A stretch of DNA of 64,000 nucleotides from the NCBI RefSeq assembly GCF_003026365.1, contig NZ_PYOM01000008.1:158982-222981 (forward strand). Direction: 5' to 3'. The notes below the pieces were generated by a model that was not told the DNA's origin, made no database searches, and worked only from the letters and a program-made list of their open reading frames with translations. Origin of the DNA: Photobacterium angustum. GTDB taxonomy: Bacteria > Pseudomonadota > Gammaproteobacteria > Enterobacterales > Vibrionaceae. Both the position numbers and the translations under genes were made by a program. Of this stretch, positions 27,105-35,121 are shown one piece after another; position 1 is the first letter of the stretch, and every line of letters begins with the position of its first letter.

Positions 27105-29261
27105 ATGAAATATTTGGCTTTATTTGTTGGGGCACTATGTTCTGCTAATGCAAATTCATTTGAAATTGATATTCATAACGATACTGACAACAACACACTT
27201 ATCCCGTATATAAATCAAGTTCCAGATAGTTGTTATGGTGGAGTAAAGGCACATCAAAATCAAAAATATAATAATTATACACCTTGTTTAAAAGACTTCG
27301 TTAAAGAGGGGGATATCGCTAATATTAGGATCTTTAATCAGTCAAAGAATGAATTTTTCACGTGTGAAAGCTTTAATTTACATGGAGAGAGTAAACTGAC
27401 CATTAATAATGATAATGGTTTATACTCTTGTTTTCTACATCCTCATCATAAGATCAGTAATATTGACGAAATAGTCCATTTTGTTAAAGAAAGCAGTAAT
27501 AAAGTAAAAAATATATATACTGATGTTCCTTATTATCAAGATCAGAAGTATTTTGGAACAGGTGAAATTGTTGTTGATGAGTTAAATAATATACTTATAC
27601 CTGCTGATACAAGTATAAAGTTATTTAACTTTTATCTAAAAAACCAGAGTCCTAATACATCTGCATCTTTTAGAATTAAATATGAAATAAAAGATTTAAA
27701 TAATCAGAAAAATTACATATATAGTGGTATAAGATCATTAGCTATTGATGAAAATAATGTATTATGGATGGAAGAAAATAATGGTTCAAATTCAAAGCCT
27801 ATTTATAAAAATCTAAAGCCTGGGAAATGGCAGCATATTTTGATATCCCGAACAGAAAACAAGTTAAAAGTATATGTTGATGGGGAAGTTGTTTATAAAG
27901 AACATGTTGACTTTGAATTAGGGGGGGTGACTACCTTAGGTAAAGAAACGGAGACTTTAGACGACGGAAGTAAAAAAATAGGAAATCACGGTCAATTTTT
28001 AATTGGTGATTTCCGCTTATTCACTGGTTCTTTATCAAATGATCAAGTTAAATCAATATATCATTTTGATTTGAAAAAAGATCCAATCTTTGTTCCAGTC
28101 TTTAATCCAACACCATCAGATACAATTAAAAATGTTAAATTAAACCCTGATTTAAGCTGGTTAACTCATCCAGCAATGCAGCCAGATGATGCTGTATATT
28201 TCGTTGAAATATCAACAGATAAAAAATTTAAAAATATTATTTATAGTAATGAAACTTACAGTAATAAAGTTCATGTAGATAAAACCTTAGATGGAAATAA
28301 AAGGTATTTTTGGCGTGTTTCTTATAACGATAAAATGAGTGATACCTTCGAATTTAAAACAAGACTAAATGACAAAGATTTAAAGGAAAAACATAAAAAT
28401 TCTCTTACAGTAATGGAGTTTAATGTATGGGGGATAAGTAGTAACGGAACTATGGCTGCACATAGATATGGTTCACATTATATTGCTGAAGTGATCAAAA
28501 ATGCAGGAGCGGATATCGCTGTGTTAACAGAAGGATATTTTAATGCAGAGTCAGTTGCAAAAGAATTAGGGTGGCACTATAAAAAGCATAGTCATAGAAG
28601 TCGCTATTCACCAGCGATAGTTTCTCGATTTGATATTGAAGTTGTAGAAAATGAAACAGATAAATCTATGTCTGTTAAATTAAAAGATGATGAAAACGAT
28701 AGAAATTATAGTTTAGGTATTATGCACCCTAAATCATCTAATTTTAATGCATGGGACATTGCTTATAATCAATCCTATACAGTTGAAAATTGGAATGGAA
28801 TTCAAAATGATGAATTAAATTATAAATTAGCTTCACTTAATAAAGTTGAAGAAAACTTATTTAAGCCTCAAAATCCTAAAACAACTGACTTGATTGTTGG
28901 TGATTTTAATACTGTCATGAATTCAGATTTTGGTGATAATTCTATTGAAAGTAATGTCAAAACTTATGCTGAATTAAAATTAGCAATGTCATCTAAGTTG
29001 ATTGATGATATGCATTTTAAAGACTCATATAGAGTTGTACATCCTAGTGTTAAAAAAGACCCAGGATATACAGGAAGTTGGTGGTTTCAGAGAGATAAGT
29101 TAGCATGGGGAAGGATTGATCATATTATGTATCGTAATAATGATGATCTAAACTATAGTTTAAAGCCAGTGAAAAGTTATGTAACTCATTACCATCCGGT
29201 TAGTTGGGTATCAGATCATAGCGCAGTCGTTACGAAGTTTAAAATTGTTAATAATAAATAA
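27105..29261 (+). CDS. Exported multidomain EEP-family phosphoesterase in the phosphonate regulon
   Basis: A 718-residue protein with signal peptide MKYLALFVGALCSANA. An N-terminal Cys-containing beta domain comes first. A LamG-like jellyroll (about 140-310; PGKWQHILISR, KVYVDGEVVYKE, IGDFRLFTGSLS) and an FN3-like domain (about 325-410) follow. The C-terminal endonuclease/exonuclease/phosphatase domain (about 420-718) keeps its catalytic pieces: MEFNVWG, LTEGY, MHPKSSN, VGDFNTV, GRIDHIMY and SDHSAV. That fold includes DNase I and neutral sphingomyelinases, both phosphodiester hydrolases. ATG 27105 follows AAAGGAG. The gene is visibly AT-richer than its neighbours. Its perfect phosphonate operator suggests it liberates AEP from conjugates outside the cytoplasm. 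The substrate is inference; a nuclease or phospholipase role is possible. Confidence 0.75.
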   Translation: MKYLALFVGALCSANANSFEIDIHNDTDNNTLIPYINQVPDSCYGGVKAHQNQKYNNYTPCLKDFVKEGDIANIRIFNQSKNEFFTCESFNLHGESKLTINNDNGLYSCFLHPHHKISNIDEIVHFVKESSNKVKNIYTDVPYYQDQKYFGTGEIVVDELNNILIPADTSIKLFNFYLKNQSPNTSASFRIKYEIKDLNNQKNYIYSGIRSLAIDENNVLWMEENNGSNSKPIYKNLKPGKWQHILISRTENKLKVYVDGEVVYKEHVDFELGGVTTLGKETETLDDGSKKIGNHGQFLIGDFRLFTGSLSNDQVKSIYHFDLKKDPIFVPVFNPTPSDTIKNVKLNPDLSWLTHPAMQPDDAVYFVEISTDKKFKNIIYSNETYSNKVHVDKTLDGNKRYFWRVSYNDKMSDTFEFKTRLNDKDLKEKHKNSLTVMEFNVWGISSNGTMAAHRYGSHYIAEVIKNAGADIAVLTEGYFNAESVAKELGWHYKKHSHRSRYSPAIVSRFDIEVVENETDKSMSVKLKDDENDRNYSLGIMHPKSSNFNAWDIAYNQSYTVENWNGIQNDELNYKLASLNKVEENLFKPQNPKTTDLIVGDFNTVMNSDFGDNSIESNVKTYAELKLAMSSKLIDDMHFKDSYRVVHPSVKKDPGYTGSWWFQRDKLAWGRIDHIMYRNNDDLNYSLKPVKSYVTHYHPVSWVSDHSAVVTKFKIVNNK

Positions 29262-29276
29262 TTTTAATTAAATAAG

Positions 29277-29300
29277 AAGCCACGTTATAGCGTGGCTTTT
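29277..29300 (+). terminator. Terminator after the EEP-fold gene
   Basis: AAGCCACG (29277-29284) pairs with CGTGGCTT (29291-29298), loop of 6 bases, followed by T residues. Confidence 0.88.
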
Positions 29301-29372
29301 TATTATATTAAATTTATATTTCAATTCTTTATTGTTATTAAAACGTCATACAAAGATTTTATTGTTTCTTTA

Positions 29373-29386
29373 GTGGTCTATACCAA
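29373..29386. promoter_or_regulatory. PhnR-type operator before the FAD oxidoreductase
   Basis: GTGGTCTATACCAA, two changes from the perfect palindrome, ending 18 bases before ATG 29405. Confidence 0.65.
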
Positions 29387-29404
29387 TTAAGGGGGCAGTA
29401 GGGT

Positions 29405-30814
29405 ATGCATAATAATAGTCATTTCCAACCATTTTGGTTTTCAGAAGCATTAAAGAAAGAATCTGATAATACAGTTACCTCACTCAAACACGATATTCAA
29501 ACGGATGTATGTATTGTTGGAGGTGGTTACACTGGTTTATGGACCGCTATTGAGCTAAAGAAACAGCAGCCGAATCTCGACATTGTGATTATAGATAAAG
29601 GCTTATGTGGTAGTGGTGCATCTGGTCGAAATGGGGGATGTATGCTGACATGGTCAACTAAATATTCCTCCATGAAGAAACTCTACGGTGAAGAGGAAGC
29701 GGTAAAACTAGTACAAGCATCTGAACGTGCTGTTTATGAAATAGCTGATTTTTGTAAAGAAAATAATATTGATGCTGATCTACGTCTTAATGGCACTTTA
29801 TATACAGCAACAAATAAAGCGCAGCAAGGTGCAATGAAAGGTGTACTTGAACAACTATCTAAACATGAAGTGAATAGTTGGCAGGAGTGGCAACATGATA
29901 AGGTCCAGCAAGAAGCTGGCTCAAAGCTACATTGTGAAGGGTTTTATTCACCCGCAGCAGCAAGCGTACAACCTGCGTTATTAGCGCGTGGACTTAAGCA
30001 TGTTGCTGAAAACATGGGGATTAAAATTTATGAAAATACTCCTATGGAAAATATCAGCACAGAAATTCCAATTTCAATCACGACACCAGAAGGCGATATT
30101 TTTACCAAAAAAGTTGTACTCGCGTTAAATGCATGGATGCTAGAACAATTTCCGCAGTTCAAACGAAATGTCGTTTTAGTTAGCTCTGATATGGCTATCA
30201 CTCAACCAATTCCTGAAAAGCTTAATGAGATGGGATTAAAAGATGGTAAAACAGTTATCGATTCACGTATTTTTGTGCACTATTATCGCTCTACGTCCGA
30301 AGGGCGTTTAATGCTGGGCAAAGGAGGGAATTATTTCTCCTATGGTAATAAAATTAGCAAAGTATTTGATTCACCGAGTCGTTATAGCAAGCTGTTGCGA
30401 CGATCATTTAATAAGCTTTTTCCAAAGCTTGAAGAAGAAAAATTTGCTGCGACGTGGACTGGCGCATCGGATCGTTCAACGACGGGCTTACCATTTTTCG
30501 GCCAATTAGATGGCAATAAAGATATTGTTTATGGTTTAGGTTATTCGGGAAATGGAGTGGCACAAACTTGGATTGGTGGGCAAATATTATCTTCATTAGT
30601 ACTCGAACAAAAGAATGAGTGGAGCCAAAGTGGTCTTGTATCAGGGCCTAAAGGTAGTTTTCCGCCTGAGCCAATTCGATGGTGTGGTGCGATGATGGTG
30701 CGTAATGCAATTCGTCGGAAAGAGTGCGCTGAAGATAACGGTAAATCGCCTCTTTGGTTAGATAAGCAATTAGCAAAATTTGCTAACGCAGCCGGTAAAG
30801 CTGATAAGGCTTGA
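29405..30814 (+). CDS. FAD-dependent oxidoreductase, probably for N-methyl-AEP/AEP
   Basis: A 469-residue DAO-type flavoprotein. The FAD-binding Rossmann start is DVCIVGGGYTGLWTAIELKK with the acidic residue in VVIIDKGLCGSGASGRNGG, and the C-terminal FAD contact is YGLGYSGNGVAQTWIGG. FAD oxidoreductases of this kind recur in bacterial phosphonate clusters, where some oxidise N-methyl-AEP, and in some cases AEP itself, to phosphonoacetaldehyde. The phosphonate operator just upstream supports that role. GGGGG lies 9 bases before ATG 29405. A GlpD- or PuuB-like role cannot be excluded by motif alone. Confidence 0.82.
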   Translation: MHNNSHFQPFWFSEALKKESDNTVTSLKHDIQTDVCIVGGGYTGLWTAIELKKQQPNLDIVIIDKGLCGSGASGRNGGCMLTWSTKYSSMKKLYGEEEAVKLVQASERAVYEIADFCKENNIDADLRLNGTLYTATNKAQQGAMKGVLEQLSKHEVNSWQEWQHDKVQQEAGSKLHCEGFYSPAAASVQPALLARGLKHVAENMGIKIYENTPMENISTEIPISITTPEGDIFTKKVVLALNAWMLEQFPQFKRNVVLVSSDMAITQPIPEKLNEMGLKDGKTVIDSRIFVHYYRSTSEGRLMLGKGGNYFSYGNKISKVFDSPSRYSKLLRRSFNKLFPKLEEEKFAATWTGASDRSTTGLPFFGQLDGNKDIVYGLGYSGNGVAQTWIGGQILSSLVLEQKNEWSQSGLVSGPKGSFPPEPIRWCGAMMVRNAIRRKECAEDNGKSPLWLDKQLAKFANAAGKADKA

Positions 30815-30829
30815 TATATAGAGTAAATA

Positions 30830-30874
30830 AGAAAAAGGCTTGTTCTAATAGATTTCAAGAACAAGCCTTTTTCT
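30830..30874. terminator. Strong bidirectional terminator
   Basis: A 17-bp perfect stem (30830-30846 with 30858-30874) containing AAAAAGGCTTGTTCT, loop of 11 bases, with A/T runs on both sides. It closes the FAD gene and the convergent ktrAB. Confidence 0.93.
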
Positions 30875-30894
30875 GTTTATACCTCGAAAAAGCT

Positions 30895-32262
30895 TTAGCC
30901 AGCAGCCACGTTGTCTTCAGGGTATCTAAGCAAGGTTGGTTTAGGACGAGCTAACATGTATGCCAAGGTTAGAGGTCCTAAACGACCAATGATCATGACT
31001 ACTATCATGATATATTTACCGGGTTCAGATAAGGTTGCAGTTAAACCCGCAGTAACGCCTACTGTTGCAAATGCTGAAATGGTTTCAAACATTACCTCAT
31101 AGAATGGTGCTTTTTCCGTGATCATTAAGGCAAACATTGCAATGGTAAGTACAATGCCACTAACAACAATGATAGCTAATGATTTCGTCACTGTTTGGTT
31201 TGAAATTGTGCGCTTAAACAGTACTACACGATCACGTTGCTTTAAGAACGACCATGTTGCCAAAATGGCTACGACAAAGGTTGATACCTTAATACCACCA
31301 CCTGTAGATGTTGAACCTGCACCAATAAGCATTAATAGCATCATGACCAACATAGTTGGTTCGGTAAATTTACCAATATCAACACTGTTGAAACCGGCTG
31401 TACGTGCTGTAGCAGATTGGAAAAAGGCTGCTAACCATTGCCCTGATTCATTGAGTGGCCCTAGAGTATGGCTATTATGGTGTTCTAAAAGCCAAATTAT
31501 TACGGTACCAGCAAATAGTAGGATAGGTGTTGCTATTATCATTATTTTTGAATGCAAAGATAAAAAGTGGAATCCACGGTGTGCATTTCGTTTAATATCA
31601 GAGATAACAGTAAAACCTAAACCACCTAATATGAATAGTGATGAAATCGTGATGATAACGAGTGGGTCATCAACATACCGTGTTAAGCCATCAGAGAATA
31701 AAGAAAAACCAGCATTGTTAAAGGCTGAAATAGAATGGAAGACAGCAAAGAATAAACCTTGCTCCCAACCCATCTGAGGTACCCAGCGTAGCGACAGAAA
31801 AAATATACCGATTAATTCACAAATAAGCACAAAGATAATGATGTGTTTTACAAGGCGGCGAATATTTGTGAATTTATCTTGTCCTAATTGTTCTTTCGTT
31901 AATGCTTGTTGACGTAGACTTAAACGTAATCCAAACATGTAAAGTAAAACGGCAGACAATGTCATTTGCCCTAAACCGCCAATTTGCATGAGTAACATTA
32001 GTAACACTTTACCACTAGTGGAAAAATGTGAGCCTGTATCAACTACACCTAGGCCTGTTACACTGATTGCTGAGGTCGCAGTAAATAGAGCATCAGCAAA
32101 ACTCAGTCCTGAGACTGAAAATGCTGGTAATGTAAGCAGGATTGCTGCGGGTATTAAAATGGCTAAAAAACTAAAAATGATGATCTGAGGTTCAGACCAT
32201 CTTTTCTTATGGTTGTCAGTTTTGATTGGGACATACATGCCCCTGTTTGGAATGAAACTCAT
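30895..32262 (-). CDS. ktrB: K+ (Na+-dependent) uptake channel subunit KtrB
   Basis: A 455-residue inner-membrane protein of the Trk/Ktr/HKT superfamily with four M1-P-M2 repeats. The selectivity-filter loops are SVTGLGVVD, SAFNNAGFSLF, TARTAGFNSVD and SAFATVGVTAGL, each with the expected filter glycine. The intramembrane gate loop is the Gly/Ser/Thr run GAGSTSTGGGIKVS. It works with the cytosolic RCK ring KtrA. Its ATG overlaps the ktrA stop by 4 bases. Confidence 0.94.
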   Translation of the reverse strand: MSFIPNRGMYVPIKTDNHKKRWSEPQIIIFSFLAILIPAAILLTLPAFSVSGLSFADALFTATSAISVTGLGVVDTGSHFSTSGKVLLMLLMQIGGLGQMTLSAVLLYMFGLRLSLRQQALTKEQLGQDKFTNIRRLVKHIIIFVLICELIGIFFLSLRWVPQMGWEQGLFFAVFHSISAFNNAGFSLFSDGLTRYVDDPLVIITISSLFILGGLGFTVISDIKRNAHRGFHFLSLHSKIMIIATPILLFAGTVIIWLLEHHNSHTLGPLNESGQWLAAFFQSATARTAGFNSVDIGKFTEPTMLVMMLLMLIGAGSTSTGGGIKVSTFVVAILATWSFLKQRDRVVLFKRTISNQTVTKSLAIIVVSGIVLTIAMFALMITEKAPFYEVMFETISAFATVGVTAGLTATLSEPGKYIMIVVMIIGRLGPLTLAYMLARPKPTLLRYPEDNVAAG

Positions 32263-32921
32263 AGCTTTCTTAAAGTATCATTTAGTATTTTTTCAGGGCC
32301 GGTGATAATTAAAATATCACCAACTTGTAATTCAGTGCTTGGGTCAGGATCTTTACGCACTTCAGGACCTCGTTTTAGTGCTAATACTTGGGTTTCTTTA
32401 TGAGAGCCGCATGGGTGTTCAGAGATTTTACGTCCCATATTTTTTGCCGTAACGACCACTTCAGCAAGAGAGATACCACTGCCTAGCTCAGAGAACTCAA
32501 AAACACGTTTGTCCAACATATTACGAGCTATCCGAATACCCATATCACGTTCTGGGCGGATGATCTTATCAGCCCCAATTTTTGATAAGATTTTGCTATG
32601 TGATGTATCTTTAGCTTTAACCCACACAGTTTTTACTCCCGCCTCTTTTAAAAGAAGGGTGGTAAGAATACTAGCATTAACATCTTCACCTATTGACACC
32701 ATAACAAGATCATAATCGTCCAATTTTAGCTCAGAAATGGTAGCTTCATTTGAACAATCAGCAACAACAGCTTGAGTTGCGACATCAGCCGCTTTACGCA
32801 CACAGGTTTCATCAAGATCGATAGCAAGTACTTGAGCACCGCGTTCGCTAAGTTCTTGACAAAGTGACATACCAAATCTGCCAAGACCAATAACGGCAAA
32901 TTGCTTATCTTCAGGACTCAT
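32259..32921 (-). CDS. ktrA: Ktr system RCK regulatory subunit KtrA
   Basis: A 220-residue cytosolic RCK protein that binds nucleotide and gates KtrB. The Rossmann start QFAVIGLGRFGMSLCQEL is followed by VLAIDLDE and VVADCSNE, and a C-terminal TrkA_C domain ends EVRKDPDPSTELQVGDILIITGP. The frame opens at 32984, but ATG 32921 has GGGGA about 6 bases upstream and gives the N-terminus seen in Vibrio alginolyticus KtrA, so I trim the first 21 codons. Confidence 0.94.
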   Translation of the reverse strand: MSPEDKQFAVIGLGRFGMSLCQELSERGAQVLAIDLDETCVRKAADVATQAVVADCSNEATISELKLDDYDLVMVSIGEDVNASILTTLLLKEAGVKTVWVKAKDTSHSKILSKIGADKIIRPERDMGIRIARNMLDKRVFEFSELGSGISLAEVVVTAKNMGRKISEHPCGSHKETQVLALKRGPEVRKDPDPSTELQVGDILIITGPEKILNDTLRKL

Positions 32922-33319
32922 TGTTTTTCCCCAAATTGTTTTAGTGTAGCGTTTTAATTGCTTTGTTGTTGATTCAAAATACATTTTCTTAAAATATTGT
33001 AATGACTATGCAAGTAAATGAAAACTCGCAATGGAGGATATTACTTAAATTCCATAGTCATTACATATTTCCAATTTCAAAAGAGATCGCGCATATTGCT
33101 AGGATTTTTTTTGTAATACAAGTTGAAAATACTCATATGAACTTTCCCTTCTCATAAAAACCACGATGACATAACATAACACATTGATAAAAAAGAAATT
33201 ATTACAGATAACTTTGCTATCTTTCAAAAAGAGTAATCTTATTTTTAGTATAAATTCTAAAAATTGAAAAATTTATGAGTAATTATAAGCTTTTATAGTA
33301 TGCTATTGGGGAAATTTTT
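32922..33319. other. AT-rich intergenic region upstream of ktrA
   Basis: About 400 bases, strongly A/T. It presumably contains the ktrAB promoter and the end of the regulator-pair transcript; no clear hairpin or conserved site was seen. Confidence 0.4.
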
Positions 33320-33796
33320 TTATGTAAGTCTATTGTAAATAACGATCTTCTGTTGTCTTTCGTGAATAACAACACATGTTTTGTTACGGTAATAGAGTAC
33401 TTTACCAGTTCCATGTTCATGAGCTTGCTCTTTTCGTTGGTAAGTCTCTGATAATAAATCGTGATTCCATGAGTTTTTGGGAAATTGCAAAGTAAAAGTG
33501 TCTGAAATGAAATCATAACTGGTTTCATTTATAGGATTCAATTTTCCACTATATTCATACACAATAATATGATGGTCATTTCCTCCCTTATTAACAATTG
33601 TACTTTTGAATGAATAACCATCAATTTTTAAGTTTCTCTCAGTAATAATTGGACTACTATTATCGCTCATTTTTTTGATTTCTTTGGCAGACCAAAAGCC
33701 ATCGATAAGAGTGGAGTATTTATAATCAATATAATGTCCTACAGAAAATGAAAAAATAAAAAATGATGTTATTAATAGTAAATAGTATTTCTTCAC
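33320..33796 (-). CDS. ToxS/TcpH-like bitopic membrane partner protein
   Basis: A 158-residue protein with a short Lys-rich cytoplasmic start, one N-terminal transmembrane helix (YYLLLITSFFIFSFSVG) and a periplasmic domain of about 130 residues without Cys pairs except a single Cys near the end. Sequence similarity to ToxS was not evident. The call rests on layout: size and topology fit ToxS or TcpH, and it follows a membrane-tethered winged-helix regulator with a 4-base ATGA overlap. Base composition is very AT-rich. Confidence 0.55.
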   Translation of the reverse strand: MKKYYLLLITSFFIFSFSVGHYIDYKYSTLIDGFWSAKEIKKMSDNSSPIITERNLKIDGYSFKSTIVNKGGNDHHIIVYEYSGKLNPINETSYDFISDTFTLQFPKNSWNHDLLSETYQRKEQAHEHGTGKVLYYRNKTCVVIHERQQKIVIYNRLT

Positions 33797-34467
33797 AATT
33801 TTAATACTCTATCCAACTCTGAAAGTAAAAGCTTTGGTGGTGATTTGCTAATGACATGGCTTTTTATGCTAACATTCTTATCCTTTAGCACGGAAAAAGT
33901 AACATCATTTTCATTTTCAAAGTAAAAAAGAGTGATATCTTGATTATTTATTTTCTTTAAATGGGCTAGGATATTATTGTTAATATTATTGTTGATATTG
34001 TTAATTATCTTAACTGTGTGACCATTGTTATTGATGCTATAAATATCTAAATTTTGGTCAACATATTCACGTTTAGGAGTATGGAAAAATATATAAACAG
34101 AAGTGATAATTAGAAAAATAGACAAAGTAACGAAAAGTCTCTTAAGAAGGCCATAATTAGATTTATCTCCCTCTTTAAACTTGAAATATACAATGCTAGC
34201 AAAGGAAAGCAAAATCGTGCCGTCACTGCTGTGGCTATTAATCAACTTCTGTATGTTTTTAATAGTTTTTTTAACGATATCCTCAACATTTCCCTCATCT
34301 AAGTAACAATTATTTTTGATCTTATTAACAGAGATTACTTTGTTTTTATTTTTCAGTAGGAAATGAATGATTTTAACTTCATTAAAATCAAGTGTTACTT
34401 CACGGTTATCTATTCGAATAAGATTCAATTTAGGATAAAAAGTTGCTTTGCCAATAGTGTATGTCAT
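33793..34467 (-). CDS. ToxR/TcpP-like membrane-tethered transcription regulator
   Basis: A 224-residue protein. Residues 1-100 read as an OmpR-type winged helix (VTLDFNEVKIIHFLLKNKNKVISVNKIK, then a recognition-helix region VEDIVKKTIKNIQKLI). A single transmembrane helix follows at about 107-127 (LFVTLSIFLIITSVYIFF), then a periplasmic domain of about 95 residues with an Asn-rich stretch NNINNNINNN. This is the ToxR, TcpP and CadC architecture. Coupling to the ToxS-like gene supports a signal-sensing pair. The very high AT content suggests horizontal acquisition. The target is unknown; the divergent MFS gene is a candidate. Confidence 0.7.
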   Translation of the reverse strand: MTYTIGKATFYPKLNLIRIDNREVTLDFNEVKIIHFLLKNKNKVISVNKIKNNCYLDEGNVEDIVKKTIKNIQKLINSHSSDGTILLSFASIVYFKFKEGDKSNYGLLKRLFVTLSIFLIITSVYIFFHTPKREYVDQNLDIYSINNNGHTVKIINNINNNINNNILAHLKKINNQDITLFYFENENDVTFSVLKDKNVSIKSHVISKSPPKLLLSELDRVLKL

Positions 34468-35121
34468 TAAATATTTTTGTTTAGTCGAATGGAATCAGTT
34501 AACAATATGATGTGAATTGTATCACATTAACAATGGTTTTCAATATTATGACACAATCAAGCGAAATTATTTCAAATTGTTAATAATTTTTAACTAATTA
34601 TCAATAGACTAAATGTTAACGTTTTAATTTATTGTCTTATTTAATGGGGAAGTAATTACAAAATTATTATTGACTGGTCAAGGCTTACGGATGGTAAAAA
34701 TTTATAATATGTACTATTAGATAAAAAATAATGTCTTAATCTTATAATTCATTGCTTATTTAGGCGTTTGTGTGGAGAGATTTAGTCTTTAATAAGCTAA
34801 TGTCCATTTAAAAGATAGGAATATATATTACTATTCCTAAGTAACTACATGTGTTCATATTCTTGCTAGTTTAAAATAACTTTCAATTATATTTAATAAA
34901 AATTGTTAATTTATTACTTCGCTTTGTTTTAAGTGTTTTTGGTTATTGGTTTTTAAGGGGGGGGAATCAGAGGTCGTTTGCGTAGTCGTTATATTATTAT
35001 TTTTTAATAGGAGTACTTTTAGTCATAGTGTAATAACTAAAAGTTGTTTGATATTAGTTTGTTTCTAAAATATAGTTTTCTTCCTTTTATATTGTAATTT
35101 TTTAAACTATTGAGGTATATT
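34468..35121. other. Long AT-rich intergenic region
   Basis: About 650 bases between the ToxR/TcpP-like regulator and the divergent MFS gene, with very low GC and one G8 run near 34960. No ORF with a sensible start is visible. It probably holds both promoters and may be an H-NS-bound region; that is inference from composition. Confidence 0.45.

Noticed and set aside
31118..31777. 219-codon plus-strand ORF inside ktrB
   Set aside because: It is the antisense of a clearly conserved channel gene; no ribosome-binding site or domain.
34690..35100. A small RNA or ORF in the AT-rich gap
   Set aside because: No frame with a start and ribosome-binding site, no stable hairpin with T tract; composition alone is not evidence.
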